Assembly: GCF_014205175.1 (NCBI RefSeq)
Contig: NZ_JACHNA010000001.1
Span: 992,001 to 1,056,000, forward strand
DNA: 64,000 bases
Direction: 5' to 3'
Source of the DNA: Micrococcus cohnii
GTDB lineage: Bacteria > Actinomycetota > Actinomycetes > Actinomycetales > Micrococcaceae
The position numbers and the translations under genes were made by a program. Shown here piece after piece: positions 10,701 through 19,924 of this stretch (the first letter of the stretch is position 1; each line of letters begins with the position of its first letter). A model generated the notes under the pieces. The model made no database searches. It saw nothing but the letters and a program-made list of their open reading frames with translations, and was not told where the DNA came from.

Positions 10701-11385
10701 TCGAGACCCTCGGCGGCCTGCTGGATGCGGTCCTGGGTGTGCCGGCCGATCAAGATCATGAAGGCGGGCACCAGCGGCAACGTCACCACGAGCACCAGGG
10801 CGGAGACGGGGTCGCGGTACGCCGTCCACGCGATGAGCGAGACGGGCACGACCGCGGCGGCGGCGAGCGCAGGAAGCACCTGGGTGTGCTGTCCCTCCAC
10901 GCCGTCGAGCCCGTGGGTGAGGAGCACCGCCTCGCGTCCGACGTCGTCGGGGGCGGCCGCAGCGCCGGCCAGACGAGGCTCCAGATAAGCGCGCCGCAGC
11001 TGCGATCGCACGCGCAGTGACGTCCGCACTCCCGCGGCCTGGACGCCGGCCTCGGCCGCCGCACGCAGCACGAGCCCCACGGTCCCCAGCCACACCAGGG
11101 GCATCAGGGATTCCAGTGCCGCGGCCTGCGGTGACCGTGCCCCGCCGGTGACCAGCTCGCCCAGCCCGCTCGCATCCGGCGCGGACTGCAGGCCGGCCAA
11201 CAATGCGATGGCCCCGGCCACGGCCTCGGCGAGCACGATCCACCCGAGCGCGCGCAGTCCGGCCCAGCCGAGCAGACGTCGAAGCAGCGCGCGCTCGGAG
11301 GGCAGGGTCGGCCACGGTGAGCGGCGGTGCGGGTCGAGGTCCACGCGCTGCCGTCGGGGGGTCTCGTGGACCGGGGCGTCGGCGG

Positions 11386-11389
<4 letters not shown>
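7631..11389 (-). CDS. cydDC: Fused CydD-CydC heterodimeric ABC exporter for cytochrome bd assembly
   Basis: One 1252-residue chain holding two full ABC half-transporters. The CydD-like half has six membrane helices and an ATPase with Walker A GASGSGKST (about 405-413), signature LSPGQRRR and DEPTAHLD. The CydC-like half has a second helix bundle and an ATPase with Walker A GPSGAGKST (about 1046), signature LSGGQRQR (about 1165) and DEPTAHLG. In E. coli the separate CydD and CydC export a thiol reductant or bind haem and are needed to assemble bd oxidase; fusion is known in other actinobacteria. The GTG start at 11389 overlaps the cydB stop (GTGA). An upstream in-frame reading to 11464 lies inside cydB and is not used. 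The 3' end overlaps the convergent ABM gene by 70 bases. Confidence 0.9.
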
Positions 11390-12408
<1,019 letters not shown>

Positions 12409-12450
12409 GATGGACTCCCTTGTCTCTCGGTCGGGTGTCGGGCAGGCAGG

Positions 12451-14046
12451 TCAGTAGGCGAAGGCGAGCACGTCGTCACGGTCGCGGGCGTCGTCCGGAC
12501 CGCCCTCGCCGTCACGGTGTTCGTCGGCGGTGAGTTCGGGCATGCCGGCGGGCACGCCACCGCGCACGTACCGCGTGAGCAGCACCAGCTCGACGACCAG
12601 CAGTGCACCGTAGATGAGGCCCAGCACGATCAGCGAGACGAGGATCTCCACGCCGTCGACCCCGGGCGAGACCGCGGCGGCCGTGTACATGAACACCTGG
12701 TCGGTGCCGGACATGCTCGGATTCGGGGCGACGACGAAGGGCTGTCGGCCCATCTCGGTGAAGACCCACCCGGTGATGTTGGCGGCGAAGGGAGCGCCGA
12801 TGGAGGCGACGGCCAGACGCATCCACGTCTTCGACTCCGGCACGGTGCCGCGCCGGGTCATCCAGAGCGTCATGGCCGCGGCGAGCGCGGCGAGCCCGCC
12901 GAAGGTGATCATGAGCCGGAACCCCCAATAGGTGACTTCCATGAGCGGCTGGTAGTCGATCGGGCGTCCGGCGCGCTCGCCGTACATCGGATCGTCTGGC
13001 AGGTGCGTGCCGTACTTCTCCTGGTACTCGGGGATGAGGGTGTTCACCCCCTTGACCGGCGTGGTGAAGTCCTCGTGCGCCAGATAGGACAGCAGGCCCG
13101 GGACCTCGACGAGTCCCACGACGTCGTCGCAGGTGGTCTGCCCCTCGCGGTTCGACAGATCCGCAAAGGAGAAGACCGAGAACGCGGTGCCGTCGTGGCA
13201 GGCGGCCTCGGCCGAGGCCATCTTCAGCGGCTGGAACTCGATCATCTGCTGCGCCTGCTTGTGCCCGGTGAACGCGGTCCCCGTGAAGGCGATCAGCGCC
13301 ACGACGGCCCCGATGCGCAGCGAACGGATCCAGACGGCGTGGTCGATCTCATCGCGTCCCTTCGAGCCGGTGGTGCCGACCACGACGCGACCGGTGTCGT
13401 CGACGGTGTCGATCCCCTCGACGCGGCGCCGATACAGGTGGTACCACGAGATGCCCAGCAGGAAGCCGCCGGCGACGGCGTACGCGCCGAACAGGGTGTG
13501 CGGGAAGTGGGTGAGCAGCACCGGGTTGCTGAGCACGGCGCCGATGTCCGAGAGCACGGGGCGGCCGTCGACCACCTCGTAGCCCACCGGATGCTGCATG
13601 AACGCATTGGCCGCCATGATGAAGTAGGCAGAGAAATGCGCGCCGATCACCGCCGCCCAGATCGCCAGCAGGTGCACGCGCGGGCTCAGGGTGCGCCAGC
13701 CGAAGATCCAGGCGCCGAGGAACACCGATTCGAGGAAGAACGCGATGAGCGCCTCCATGGCCAGCGGGGCGCCGAAGACGTCGCCGACGAAGCGCGAGTA
13801 CTCGGACCACGCCATGCCGAACTGGAACTCCTGCACGATGCCGGTCGCCACACCCATGATGAAGTTGATCAGGAACAGCTTCCCCCAGAACTTCGTCATC
13901 CTCAGGAAGTGCTCTCGGCCGGTGACGTACCACGCCGTCTGCAGCGCGGCGACGGTCAGCCCCAAGCCGATGGTGAGGGGCACCATGATGAAGTGGTAGA
14001 CGGTGGTGATGCCGAACTGCCAGCGTGCGATCTCGAGCGGATCCAA
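12451..14046 (-). CDS. cydA: Cytochrome bd oxidase subunit I
   Basis: 531 residues, the haem-carrying subunit that oxidises quinol and reduces O2 to water in the cell membrane. The N-terminal haem-ligand His is His18 (TTVYHFIMVP). Other CydA marks are the acidic helix GAPLAMEALIAFFLES and the C-terminal GWVFTEMGRQPF. The start codon is TTG at 14046-14044, supported by a strong AGGAGG site 5 bases away; no ATG or GTG fits better. Upstream lies an exact 28-bp tandem duplication carrying two TAGCAT boxes. A complete 12-residue mini-ORF in the same frame ends on the TAG that forms part of the ribosome site (TAGGAGG). Confidence 0.95.
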   Translation of the reverse strand: MDPLEIARWQFGITTVYHFIMVPLTIGLGLTVAALQTAWYVTGREHFLRMTKFWGKLFLINFIMGVATGIVQEFQFGMAWSEYSRFVGDVFGAPLAMEALIAFFLESVFLGAWIFGWRTLSPRVHLLAIWAAVIGAHFSAYFIMAANAFMQHPVGYEVVDGRPVLSDIGAVLSNPVLLTHFPHTLFGAYAVAGGFLLGISWYHLYRRRVEGIDTVDDTGRVVVGTTGSKGRDEIDHAVWIRSLRIGAVVALIAFTGTAFTGHKQAQQMIEFQPLKMASAEAACHDGTAFSVFSFADLSNREGQTTCDDVVGLVEVPGLLSYLAHEDFTTPVKGVNTLIPEYQEKYGTHLPDDPMYGERAGRPIDYQPLMEVTYWGFRLMITFGGLAALAAAMTLWMTRRGTVPESKTWMRLAVASIGAPFAANITGWVFTEMGRQPFVVAPNPSMSGTDQVFMYTAAAVSPGVDGVEILVSLIVLGLIYGALLVVELVLLTRYVRGGVPAGMPELTADEHRDGEGGPDDARDRDDVLAFAY

Positions 14047-14055
14047 GTCGTCCTC

Positions 14056-14094
14056 CTACGGACCTCGTCGTCCCGATGGACCAGGCGGATCCAT
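14056..14094 (-). other. Mini-ORF in the cydA leader, 12 codons plus stop
   Basis: ATG GAT CCG CCT GGT... encodes MDPPGPSGRRGP and then TAG. The TAG is the first part of the TAGGAGG ribosome site of cydA, and the mini-ORF is in frame with the TTG start. The distal repeat copy holds a shorter version (MDPPGPSG then TAG). The Pro-Pro-Gly codons are a known class of ribosome-pausing motif. I see no good ribosome site for it, so translation is uncertain. Confidence 0.25.
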
Positions 14095-14129
14095 GCTAGC
14101 CCGATGGACCAGGCGGATCCATGCTAGCC
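14072..14129. repeat. Exact 28-bp tandem duplication in the cydA-oleA divergent region
   Basis: Two perfect copies (14073-14100 and 14101-14128), with identity extending one base each side. Each copy holds GGATCC, GCTAGC and, on the minus strand, the -10-like hexamer TAGCAT (14093-14098 and 14121-14126). Each also holds an imperfect inverted repeat ATGGA...TCCAT. The duplication therefore doubles whatever promoter or operator element serves cydA. Confidence 0.9.
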
Positions 14130-14224
14130 ACGCACCGCGGATCGGTGTCCCAGAGTCACGGGCATGACGTCGTCGCTGTGAGCGATCCCGCTTTCCGTTC
14201 GGTCGACGGCGCCGCAGGCTCCGC

Positions 14225-14230
14225 TAGAGT
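14225..14230 (+). promoter_or_regulatory. Candidate -10 box TAGAGT of the ole operon
   Basis: TAGAGT on the plus strand, about 99 bases before the chosen oleA GTG, with no convincing -35. It matches the TAGnnT form of the other promoters here but is followed by a leader of about 90 bases. Between it and oleA lie G+C-rich inverted repeats (around 14249-14285) and nothing else that I recognise. Confidence 0.4.
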
Positions 14231-14328
14231 GATCCCTCGGCCTTGGCTTCGACGGACGGCGATCACGCCGCGTCCCGCCGTCGTCGGGCTTCACCCGTAC
14301 GTCGTCCAGATTGGTCCAGGTATCCCCC

Positions 14329-15351
14329 GTGTCCGGCAACGCCAGCTTCGAATACACCCGCGCCGCCCTGCTGTCGGTGACGGAGGTCGAAGCACCCCAT
14401 GAGCTCACGTCGGATGAGCTGGACGGCCAGCTCAAAGAGGTGCTACGCCGGCTCAAGCTTCCGAAGGGGCTGCTGCAGCGCGTGGCCGGTGTGCACGCCC
14501 GACGCAACTGGGATCACTCCACCGACTTCCAGGACGCAGCTGCTCGCGCCGGTACGGCGGCGCTCGAGGCCGCCGGCGTGGCACCGGAGAAGGTCGGCCT
14601 GCTGATCAACACCTCCGTCACCCGCGCCACGCTGGAGCCCTCGGTCGCGGTGCGCATCCACGACGTGATGGGCCTGCCCACCTCGGCGACGAACTTCGAC
14701 ATCACCAACGCCTGCCTGGGCTTCGTCAACGGTCTGATGCTGGCCTCCTCGCTCATCGACGCTGGGCAGATCGACTACGCCGTGATCGTTGCCGGCGAGG
14801 ACGCCACCAAGGTCCAGGCCGCGACCGTGCAAAACCTGCACGCCCCGTCGACGAACCGCAGCAACTTCATGGAGCAGTTCGCCTCCCTGACGCTGGGCTG
14901 CGGCGCTGCCGCGGCCGTCGTCGGGAACATCGAGGACCACCCGGAAGGCCACCGCATCGTGCGTGGCGTCACCCGCGCCGGCACCGACCACCACGACCTG
15001 TGCGTGGGAGACCACCGCGGCATGTACACCGACTCCACCGCGCTGCTCGAGGACGGTCTGGAACTGGTCATGGACGCGTGGAATGACGTCCCCGCGGACT
15101 GGGGCTGGGACACGGTCGACCGGTACATCACCCACCAGGTCTCCCAGCTGCACACCAACGCCATCGCCGACTCCGCCGGGCTCGACCTGGCGAAGATCCC
15201 GGTGACCTTCCCCGTGCTGGGCAACGTCGGCCCGGCCTCCCTGCCGATCACGCTGTACCGCGAGCAGCACGCGCTGAGCTCCGGAGACCGCCTGCTCTGC
15301 CTGGGCGTCGGCTCCGGGCTGAACACCGCGATGCTCGAGATCCACTGGTGA
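14329..15351 (+). CDS. oleA: OleA: fatty acyl-CoA head-to-head condensing enzyme (thiolase superfamily)
   Basis: 340 residues from GTG 14329; a TTG at 14311 is an alternative that adds six residues. OleA joins two fatty acyl-CoAs by Claisen condensation to a beta-keto acid, the first step of long-chain olefin synthesis. The thiolase active site is visible: Cys129 (ITNACLGF), His269 (ITHQVSQL) and Asn299 (VLGNVGPAS). The OleA-specific Glu103 (TLEPSVAV) reaches from the partner subunit to the active site in characterised OleA. KAS III is the nearest alternative family, but Glu103 and the oleBC-oleD neighbours settle the call. A weak CCAGG is the only ribosome site. It is followed after 16 bases by oleBC. 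Confidence 0.92.
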   Translation: MSGNASFEYTRAALLSVTEVEAPHELTSDELDGQLKEVLRRLKLPKGLLQRVAGVHARRNWDHSTDFQDAAARAGTAALEAAGVAPEKVGLLINTSVTRATLEPSVAVRIHDVMGLPTSATNFDITNACLGFVNGLMLASSLIDAGQIDYAVIVAGEDATKVQAATVQNLHAPSTNRSNFMEQFASLTLGCGAAAAVVGNIEDHPEGHRIVRGVTRAGTDHHDLCVGDHRGMYTDSTALLEDGLELVMDAWNDVPADWGWDTVDRYITHQVSQLHTNAIADSAGLDLAKIPVTFPVLGNVGPASLPITLYREQHALSSGDRLLCLGVGSGLNTAMLEIHW

Positions 15352-15367
15352 CCCCGAGAGGACGACC

Positions 15368-18319
15368 ATGAGCCTTCCCGCCGCCCCCGCTTCCGTGCCC
15401 GATCCCGAGACGCTGCCAGGATGGGATCCGCGGTTCTCCCGCCTGCTCACGGTCTCCTCGTCCGCCGACCCCGAGGACGTGGTGCGCACCTTCCACGTCG
15501 GGGACACCGGCCCGGCCCTGGCCGATCTCGGCGTCGAACCGATCGGCACGATCGTCGCGGTCCACGGCAACCCCACCTGGTCTTACCTGTGGCGCTCCCT
15601 GATGTCGGCCACCCTCGAGCGGGCTCGCCTGGGCGGTGACGCATGGCGCGTCGTGGCACCCGACCAGCTGGACATGGGTTTCTCGGAGCGTCTCGAGCAC
15701 CGGCGCATGCCCCGTCCCGAGACCATGGGAGCCGACGGCGACGACTACCGCACCCTCGCACAGCGGATCGACGATCTGGACGCCGTCCTGCAGGCGCTGC
15801 AGCTGCCGGCCCTGGCCGCATCCGGCCGGCACCGGCTGGTCACGCTCGGTCACGACTGGGGCGGCGTGGTCTCACTCGGGTGGGCCGGACGGAACCCGGA
15901 CCTCGTCTCGGGCGTCATGACGCTCAACACGGCGGTGCATCAGCCCGAGGGCGCACCGATCCCCACACCCCTGCAGGCCGCGCTGGCCGGTCCGATGCTG
16001 GCGAACTCGACGGTCACGACCGACGCGTTCCTCTCGGTGACCACCTCACTGGCCTCGCCAGCGCTCGAGCCCGAGGTCAAACGCGCCTTCCATGCCCCTT
16101 ACAGCGGATCGAAGCGACGGGGTGGCGTCGGCGGGTTCGTGGCCGACATCCCGGTCGATGCCAACCACGGCTCCCACGCCGCGCTGTCCCAGGTGGCGGA
16201 GTCGGTCACGTCCCTCGGGCAGGCTGGGGTGCCCGCACTCATCCTGTGGGGCGCCGAGGACCCGGTGTTCCTGGACCGCTACCTGGACGACCTGCGAGCG
16301 CGCCTGCCCGAAGCGCGCGTGCACCGCTATGAGCAGGCCGGCCATCTGCTGATCGAGGACCGCGAACTCAGCGAGCCGATCCTCACGTGGCTGAACCTGC
16401 TGAACACCCGGCTGCTCGGCGACCCCGGCTCGGGGCTGCCGACCGCACGCGACGAGTCCCCCGCCGACGCGACGACGCAGGCCAGCGTGCGAATCGAGGT
16501 GGCCGAGCACCTCGCCCCGACCGGGGCGAGCAGCATCGACGCCGACGTCCCCCGGCTCTGGGAGCACCTGGCCGACTGGGGCGCCCCGGACTCGCCGCAC
16601 CGCGACTACACCGCCCTGGTGGACATGGCCGGCGCTGCCAGCTCCCGAGCGATCGTGCGCCGCACCCGTCGACCGGCCGCGGTCAGCTGGGGCGAGCTAC
16701 ATGAGACGGTGTCCGCGATGGCCACCGGGCTGTGGGCCGCGGGCATGCGCCCCGGCGATCGCGTGTCCATGCTCGTGCCGCCCGGCCGGGATTTGACCGC
16801 CGCGCTCTACGCCATTCTGCGCATCGGGGCCGTGGCCGTCGTGGCCGATCAGGGTCTGGGCGTCACCGGCATGACCCGCGCCGTGCGCTCGGCCCGGCCG
16901 CGGTGGATCATCGGGCGCACCGCGGGCCTGACCGTCGCGCGCACCCAGAACTGGCCGGGCACTCGGCTGTCCGTCGCGCCCATGCCCGCGGCCGAGCGGT
17001 CCCTGCTCGGCGTCGAGGACGCCCTGTACTCGATGGTGGAACGCCACCGTGCGGCCGCCCAGAACGGCCCTGTCACCGCCGACGGGACCCCGTTGCCGGT
17101 GCCGGCCGACCACGCCGAGGCCGCCGTGCTGTTCACCTCCGGTTCCACCGGCCCGGCCAAGGGCGTCGTCTACACCCACCGTCGGCTCGGGCACCTGGTG
17201 CGTCGCGTCCGCCGGACCCTGGACGTTGGCCCGGGTGCCTCGCTGGTCTCCGGCTTCGCCCCGTTCGCGCTGCTCGGGCCGGCCCTGGGGGCCGCCTCCG
17301 TGACGCCGGACATGGAGGTCACCAAGCCGGCTACCCTCACCGCAACGGCCCTGGCGGCCGCGGCGGAGGCGGGGCAGTCCACCGTCCTGTTCGCCTCGCC
17401 TGCGGCCCTGGCGAACGTCGTGGCGACGGCCGGAGCGCTGACCCGTGGCGAGCGGGCTGCGCTCGAACGGATCCGTCTGGTGCTCTCCGCCGGCGCGCCC
17501 GTGCACCCGAGCCTGATGCGAGCGGTGCTCGAGCTGCTGCCGAACGCCTCCGTGCACTCTCCCTACGGGATGACCGAGGGTCTGCTGCTCACCGACATCG
17601 ACTCCGACACGGTGCTGGCCCTGCGTCGTTCGGGCGAGGCAGGGGTGTGCGTCGGCACGCCCGTCGACTCGGTGGATCTACGCATTGCGCCGCTGCTCGA
17701 GGACGGCACACCCGACGAAGTGCTGCTGGACGCCCGCTCCGGCCACGGCGTGCTGGGCGAGATCGTCGTGAGCGCTCCGCACCTGAAGGAGCGCTACGAC
17801 GCCCTCTGGTTCACGGACCAGCAGTCCAAACGCGACGGTCTGTTCAGCGCCCCCGGTCAGGTCTGGCACCGCACCAATGACGTCGGACACATCGACGCCG
17901 AGGGTCGGCTGTGGATCGAGGGACGGCTGCAGCACGTGATCACGACGGCACAGGGGCCTGTGGCACCGGGAGGCCCCGAGGCCCGCATCGACGCTCTGGG
18001 TCCGGTCGCCCGGTCTGCCGTCGTGGGTGTCGGGCCGGCCGGGACCCAGGCCGTGGTCGCCGTGATCGAGGCCGCCCGGCCGGCGACGCGTCCGCCGCGC
18101 CGCCCGGGCCATCGCAAGGACGGCCGGCCCCAGGCGGGACTGGCTCCGGCCGGGGTGGCCGCGGCCGTGCGCCGCGCCGTGGAGCCGCTGGCGGTCTCCG
18201 CCGTGCTGGTCGCGGACGAGATCCCCACGGACATCCGGCACAATTCGAAGATCGATCGGCCACGCGTGGCCGCGTGGGCCGAGAAGGTCCTCGCCGGCGG
18301 CACGGTGGGTGCGCTCTGA
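15368..18319 (+). CDS. oleBC: OleB-OleC fusion: beta-lactone decarboxylase joined to beta-lactone synthetase
   Basis: 983 residues with two enzymes in one chain. Residues 1-350 are OleB, an alpha/beta hydrolase of the haloalkane dehalogenase type: oxyanion region HGNPTW (66-71), nucleophile Asp163 in GHDWGG, acid Asp298, general base His326. Residues about 380-983 are OleC, an ANL-superfamily enzyme with the ATP loop TSGSTGPAKG (590-599) and YGMTEG (733-738). In the established pathway OleC closes the beta-hydroxy acid to a cis-beta-lactone using ATP, and OleB removes CO2 to leave the cis-olefin. Fusion should channel the unstable lactone. The linker (about 350-380) is short and Ala/Asp-rich. 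GAGAGG precedes the ATG. The stop shares one base with the oleD ATG (TGATG). Confidence 0.93.
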   Translation: MSLPAAPASVPDPETLPGWDPRFSRLLTVSSSADPEDVVRTFHVGDTGPALADLGVEPIGTIVAVHGNPTWSYLWRSLMSATLERARLGGDAWRVVAPDQLDMGFSERLEHRRMPRPETMGADGDDYRTLAQRIDDLDAVLQALQLPALAASGRHRLVTLGHDWGGVVSLGWAGRNPDLVSGVMTLNTAVHQPEGAPIPTPLQAALAGPMLANSTVTTDAFLSVTTSLASPALEPEVKRAFHAPYSGSKRRGGVGGFVADIPVDANHGSHAALSQVAESVTSLGQAGVPALILWGAEDPVFLDRYLDDLRARLPEARVHRYEQAGHLLIEDRELSEPILTWLNLLNTRLLGDPGSGLPTARDESPADATTQASVRIEVAEHLAPTGASSIDADVPRLWEHLADWGAPDSPHRDYTALVDMAGAASSRAIVRRTRRPAAVSWGELHETVSAMATGLWAAGMRPGDRVSMLVPPGRDLTAALYAILRIGAVAVVADQGLGVTGMTRAVRSARPRWIIGRTAGLTVARTQNWPGTRLSVAPMPAAERSLLGVEDALYSMVERHRAAAQNGPVTADGTPLPVPADHAEAAVLFTSGSTGPAKGVVYTHRRLGHLVRRVRRTLDVGPGASLVSGFAPFALLGPALGAASVTPDMEVTKPATLTATALAAAAEAGQSTVLFASPAALANVVATAGALTRGERAALERIRLVLSAGAPVHPSLMRAVLELLPNASVHSPYGMTEGLLLTDIDSDTVLALRRSGEAGVCVGTPVDSVDLRIAPLLEDGTPDEVLLDARSGHGVLGEIVVSAPHLKERYDALWFTDQQSKRDGLFSAPGQVWHRTNDVGHIDAEGRLWIEGRLQHVITTAQGPVAPGGPEARIDALGPVARSAVVGVGPAGTQAVVAVIEAARPATRPPRRPGHRKDGRPQAGLAPAGVAAAVRRAVEPLAVSAVLVADEIPTDIRHNSKIDRPRVAAWAEKVLAGGTVGAL

Positions 18320-19380
18320 TGAGCGCGCTCGGGTTCGAGGTCGACCTCGATCACGCTGGTGCGCCGCAACTGCACGAGCGGCTCGCCTCGCGCCGGGTGC
18401 TGGTCACGGGGGCCTCCGGGATCCTCGGTGCGGGTGTGTCGCGCTCGCTGCTGGAGGCGGGCAACGAGGTCCGGACCCTGCAGCGCCGCCCCAGCGGTGT
18501 GGCCGGCGCGCAGGACGTGCTCGGCTCGGTGACGGACCCCGATGCCGTCGCGGCCGCGGTGGAGGGCGTGGACACCGTCGTGCATGTCGCCGCCATGGTG
18601 TCCGTGTCGGGCCGCGAGGCGGAGTTCGAGGCCGTGAACGTCGAGGGCACTCGCACCCTGGTGGACGCGGCCCGACGGGCCGGCGTGGTCCGGTTCGTGC
18701 ACATCTCCTCCCCCTCGGTGGCGCACGCCGGCTCGTCGATCGTGGGCGAGGGGGCAGGCCCCGCCGACCCCCGGCAGGCGCGTGGCCCCTACGCTCGGAC
18801 CAAGGCGGCCGGTGAGCTGATCGCTCTGGACGCCGATTCGGAACGCTTCCGTGTGCTGGCCCTGCGCCCGCACTTGATGTGGGGACCGGGCGACATGCAG
18901 CTCACCGATCGGATCGTTCAACGGGCCCGGGCCGGGCGGCTGCCCGTGCTCGGTTCCGGCGCGTCCCTGGTGGACACCCTGTACACGTGGAACGCGGTGG
19001 AGGCGGTCGTGGCGGCGGTCTCGGCCGTGGACGACGTGCACGGCGAAGCGCTCGTGGTGACCAACGGCGAACCGCGCCCCGTCGGGGAGCTGATCGCCCA
19101 GATCGCGATGGCCGGCGGAGCACAGGCGCCGAGCCGTCGGGTGTCCCCGCGTCTGGCGCGCGGGGTCGGCGCGGTGATCGAGAAGGCGTGGGAGCTGCCC
19201 CTGGGCCTGGGCCGGCTGACCGGCGACGGCGAGCCGCCGCTGACGCAGTTCCTGGCCGAACAGCTCTCCACGGCGCACTGGTTCGACCAGCGCCGCACCC
19301 GTGAGGTGCTCGGCTGGGAGCCCACGGTCAGCCTCGATGAGGGGCTGCGGCGGCTCGCCGAGTACTACGCCGCGCGCTGA
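18319..19380 (+). CDS. oleD: OleD: NADPH-dependent 2-alkyl-3-keto acid reductase (short-chain dehydrogenase superfamily)
   Basis: 353 residues. An extended SDR with Rossmann motif VTGASGILGAG near residue 34 and catalytic YARTK (Tyr and Lys four apart). It reduces the OleA beta-keto acid to the beta-hydroxy acid used by OleC. The ATG at 18319 overlaps the oleBC stop by one base, so expression is translationally linked. The in-frame reading extends upstream to 17911 inside oleBC, but the overlap start fits the family length and the operon. A hairpin that includes its own stop codon follows. Confidence 0.92.
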   Translation: MSALGFEVDLDHAGAPQLHERLASRRVLVTGASGILGAGVSRSLLEAGNEVRTLQRRPSGVAGAQDVLGSVTDPDAVAAAVEGVDTVVHVAAMVSVSGREAEFEAVNVEGTRTLVDAARRAGVVRFVHISSPSVAHAGSSIVGEGAGPADPRQARGPYARTKAAGELIALDADSERFRVLALRPHLMWGPGDMQLTDRIVQRARAGRLPVLGSGASLVDTLYTWNAVEAVVAAVSAVDDVHGEALVVTNGEPRPVGELIAQIAMAGGAQAPSRRVSPRLARGVGAVIEKAWELPLGLGRLTGDGEPPLTQFLAEQLSTAHWFDQRRTREVLGWEPTVSLDEGLRRLAEYYAAR

Positions 19381-19410
19381 CCGCCCCGTCCCCGGCGGCG
19401 CTGTCAGCGC
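19374..19410. terminator. Bidirectional hairpin between oleD and the convergent membrane-protein gene
   Basis: GCGCTGAC (19374-19381) pairs with GTCAGCGC (19403-19410), with inner CCGCC/GGCGG pairing. The left arm contains the oleD TGA and the right arm contains the reverse-strand stop, so both genes end inside the stem. Confidence 0.5.
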
Positions 19411-19889
19411 ATGTGCCGGGTGACGATCGCCTGGACGGCCACCGCGACCATCACGCCCAGGCCGCCTGCCGCCAACGGGTGCCAGATGGTGCCGGACAGG
19501 CCCAGCACGAACATCGGCACCACGCTCACCCCCAGCAAGGTGACCATCAGGAACATCGTGGAGCCGCGTCCGGCGTCGAACACCGGCCGTCGGCTCTCGT
19601 CCGCGTCGACAGCAAAGCGCCGTCCTCTCAGCACTGGCACACAGGCCAGCAACAGGACGACCGTCACTGCCAGGGCGAGCAGGCCGGAGGCGAACAGCTC
19701 ACGGACGCTGCTGACCAGGCTCGCCAGTCCGACGCAGGCTCCGATCACCGCCGCGCGCCACGGTTCGATTCTCGCGGCGCCCGCCGACTGCCCAGAGTAC
19801 GTCGCGGACGTCCCCGTCGAGGTCAGCGACGACGCAGGTGAGGGCTGATCGGCCGGGGCACAGGGCACGCTGGTGGACGAGGGTTCCAT
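19404..19889 (-). CDS. Small membrane protein of unknown function
   Basis: 161 residues from ATG 19889 (MEPSSTSVP...). A Ser/Thr/Pro/Ala-rich N-terminal tail of about 40 residues is followed by four hydrophobic segments (for example VIGACVGLASLVSSV, LLALAVTVVLLLACVPVL, FLMVTLLGVSVVPMFVLGL, and a last one ending AIVTRHMR). A DESRRPVFDAGRGS loop lies between helices two and three. I do not recognise the family. The start is set by a TAGCGT box 7 bases upstream, which excludes the longer reading from 19898. It lies 35 bases downstream of parE on the same strand but has its own promoter. Confidence 0.65.
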   Translation of the reverse strand: MEPSSTSVPCAPADQPSPASSLTSTGTSATYSGQSAGAARIEPWRAAVIGACVGLASLVSSVRELFASGLLALAVTVVLLLACVPVLRGRRFAVDADESRRPVFDAGRGSTMFLMVTLLGVSVVPMFVLGLSGTIWHPLAAGGLGVMVAVAVQAIVTRHMR

Positions 19890-19896
19890 AGGTCGC

Positions 19897-19902
19897 ACGC
19901 TA
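19897..19902 (-). promoter_or_regulatory. -10 box TAGCGT, leaderless promoter of the membrane-protein gene
   Basis: TAGCGT on the minus strand, 7 bases before ATG 19889. Confidence 0.5.
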
Positions 19903-19924
19903 ACAGCCCCCTGGCACGCCAGCG

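Noticed and set aside
14311-14328. TTG 14311 as oleA start
   Set aside because: Kept only as an alternative: GTG 14329 gives the more usual OleA N-terminus and has the only ribosome-site-like sequence (CCAGG) at a fair distance.
17911-18318. 136-codon upstream extension of the oleD frame
   Set aside because: It lies wholly inside oleBC. The TGATG junction start at 18319 matches family length and the Rossmann motif position.
14047-19403. Ole cluster as a recently acquired island
   Set aside because: No flanking integrase, transposase, tRNA or direct repeats, and base composition and codon use look like the neighbours. The 28-bp repeat is a local tandem copy, not an attachment-site pair.
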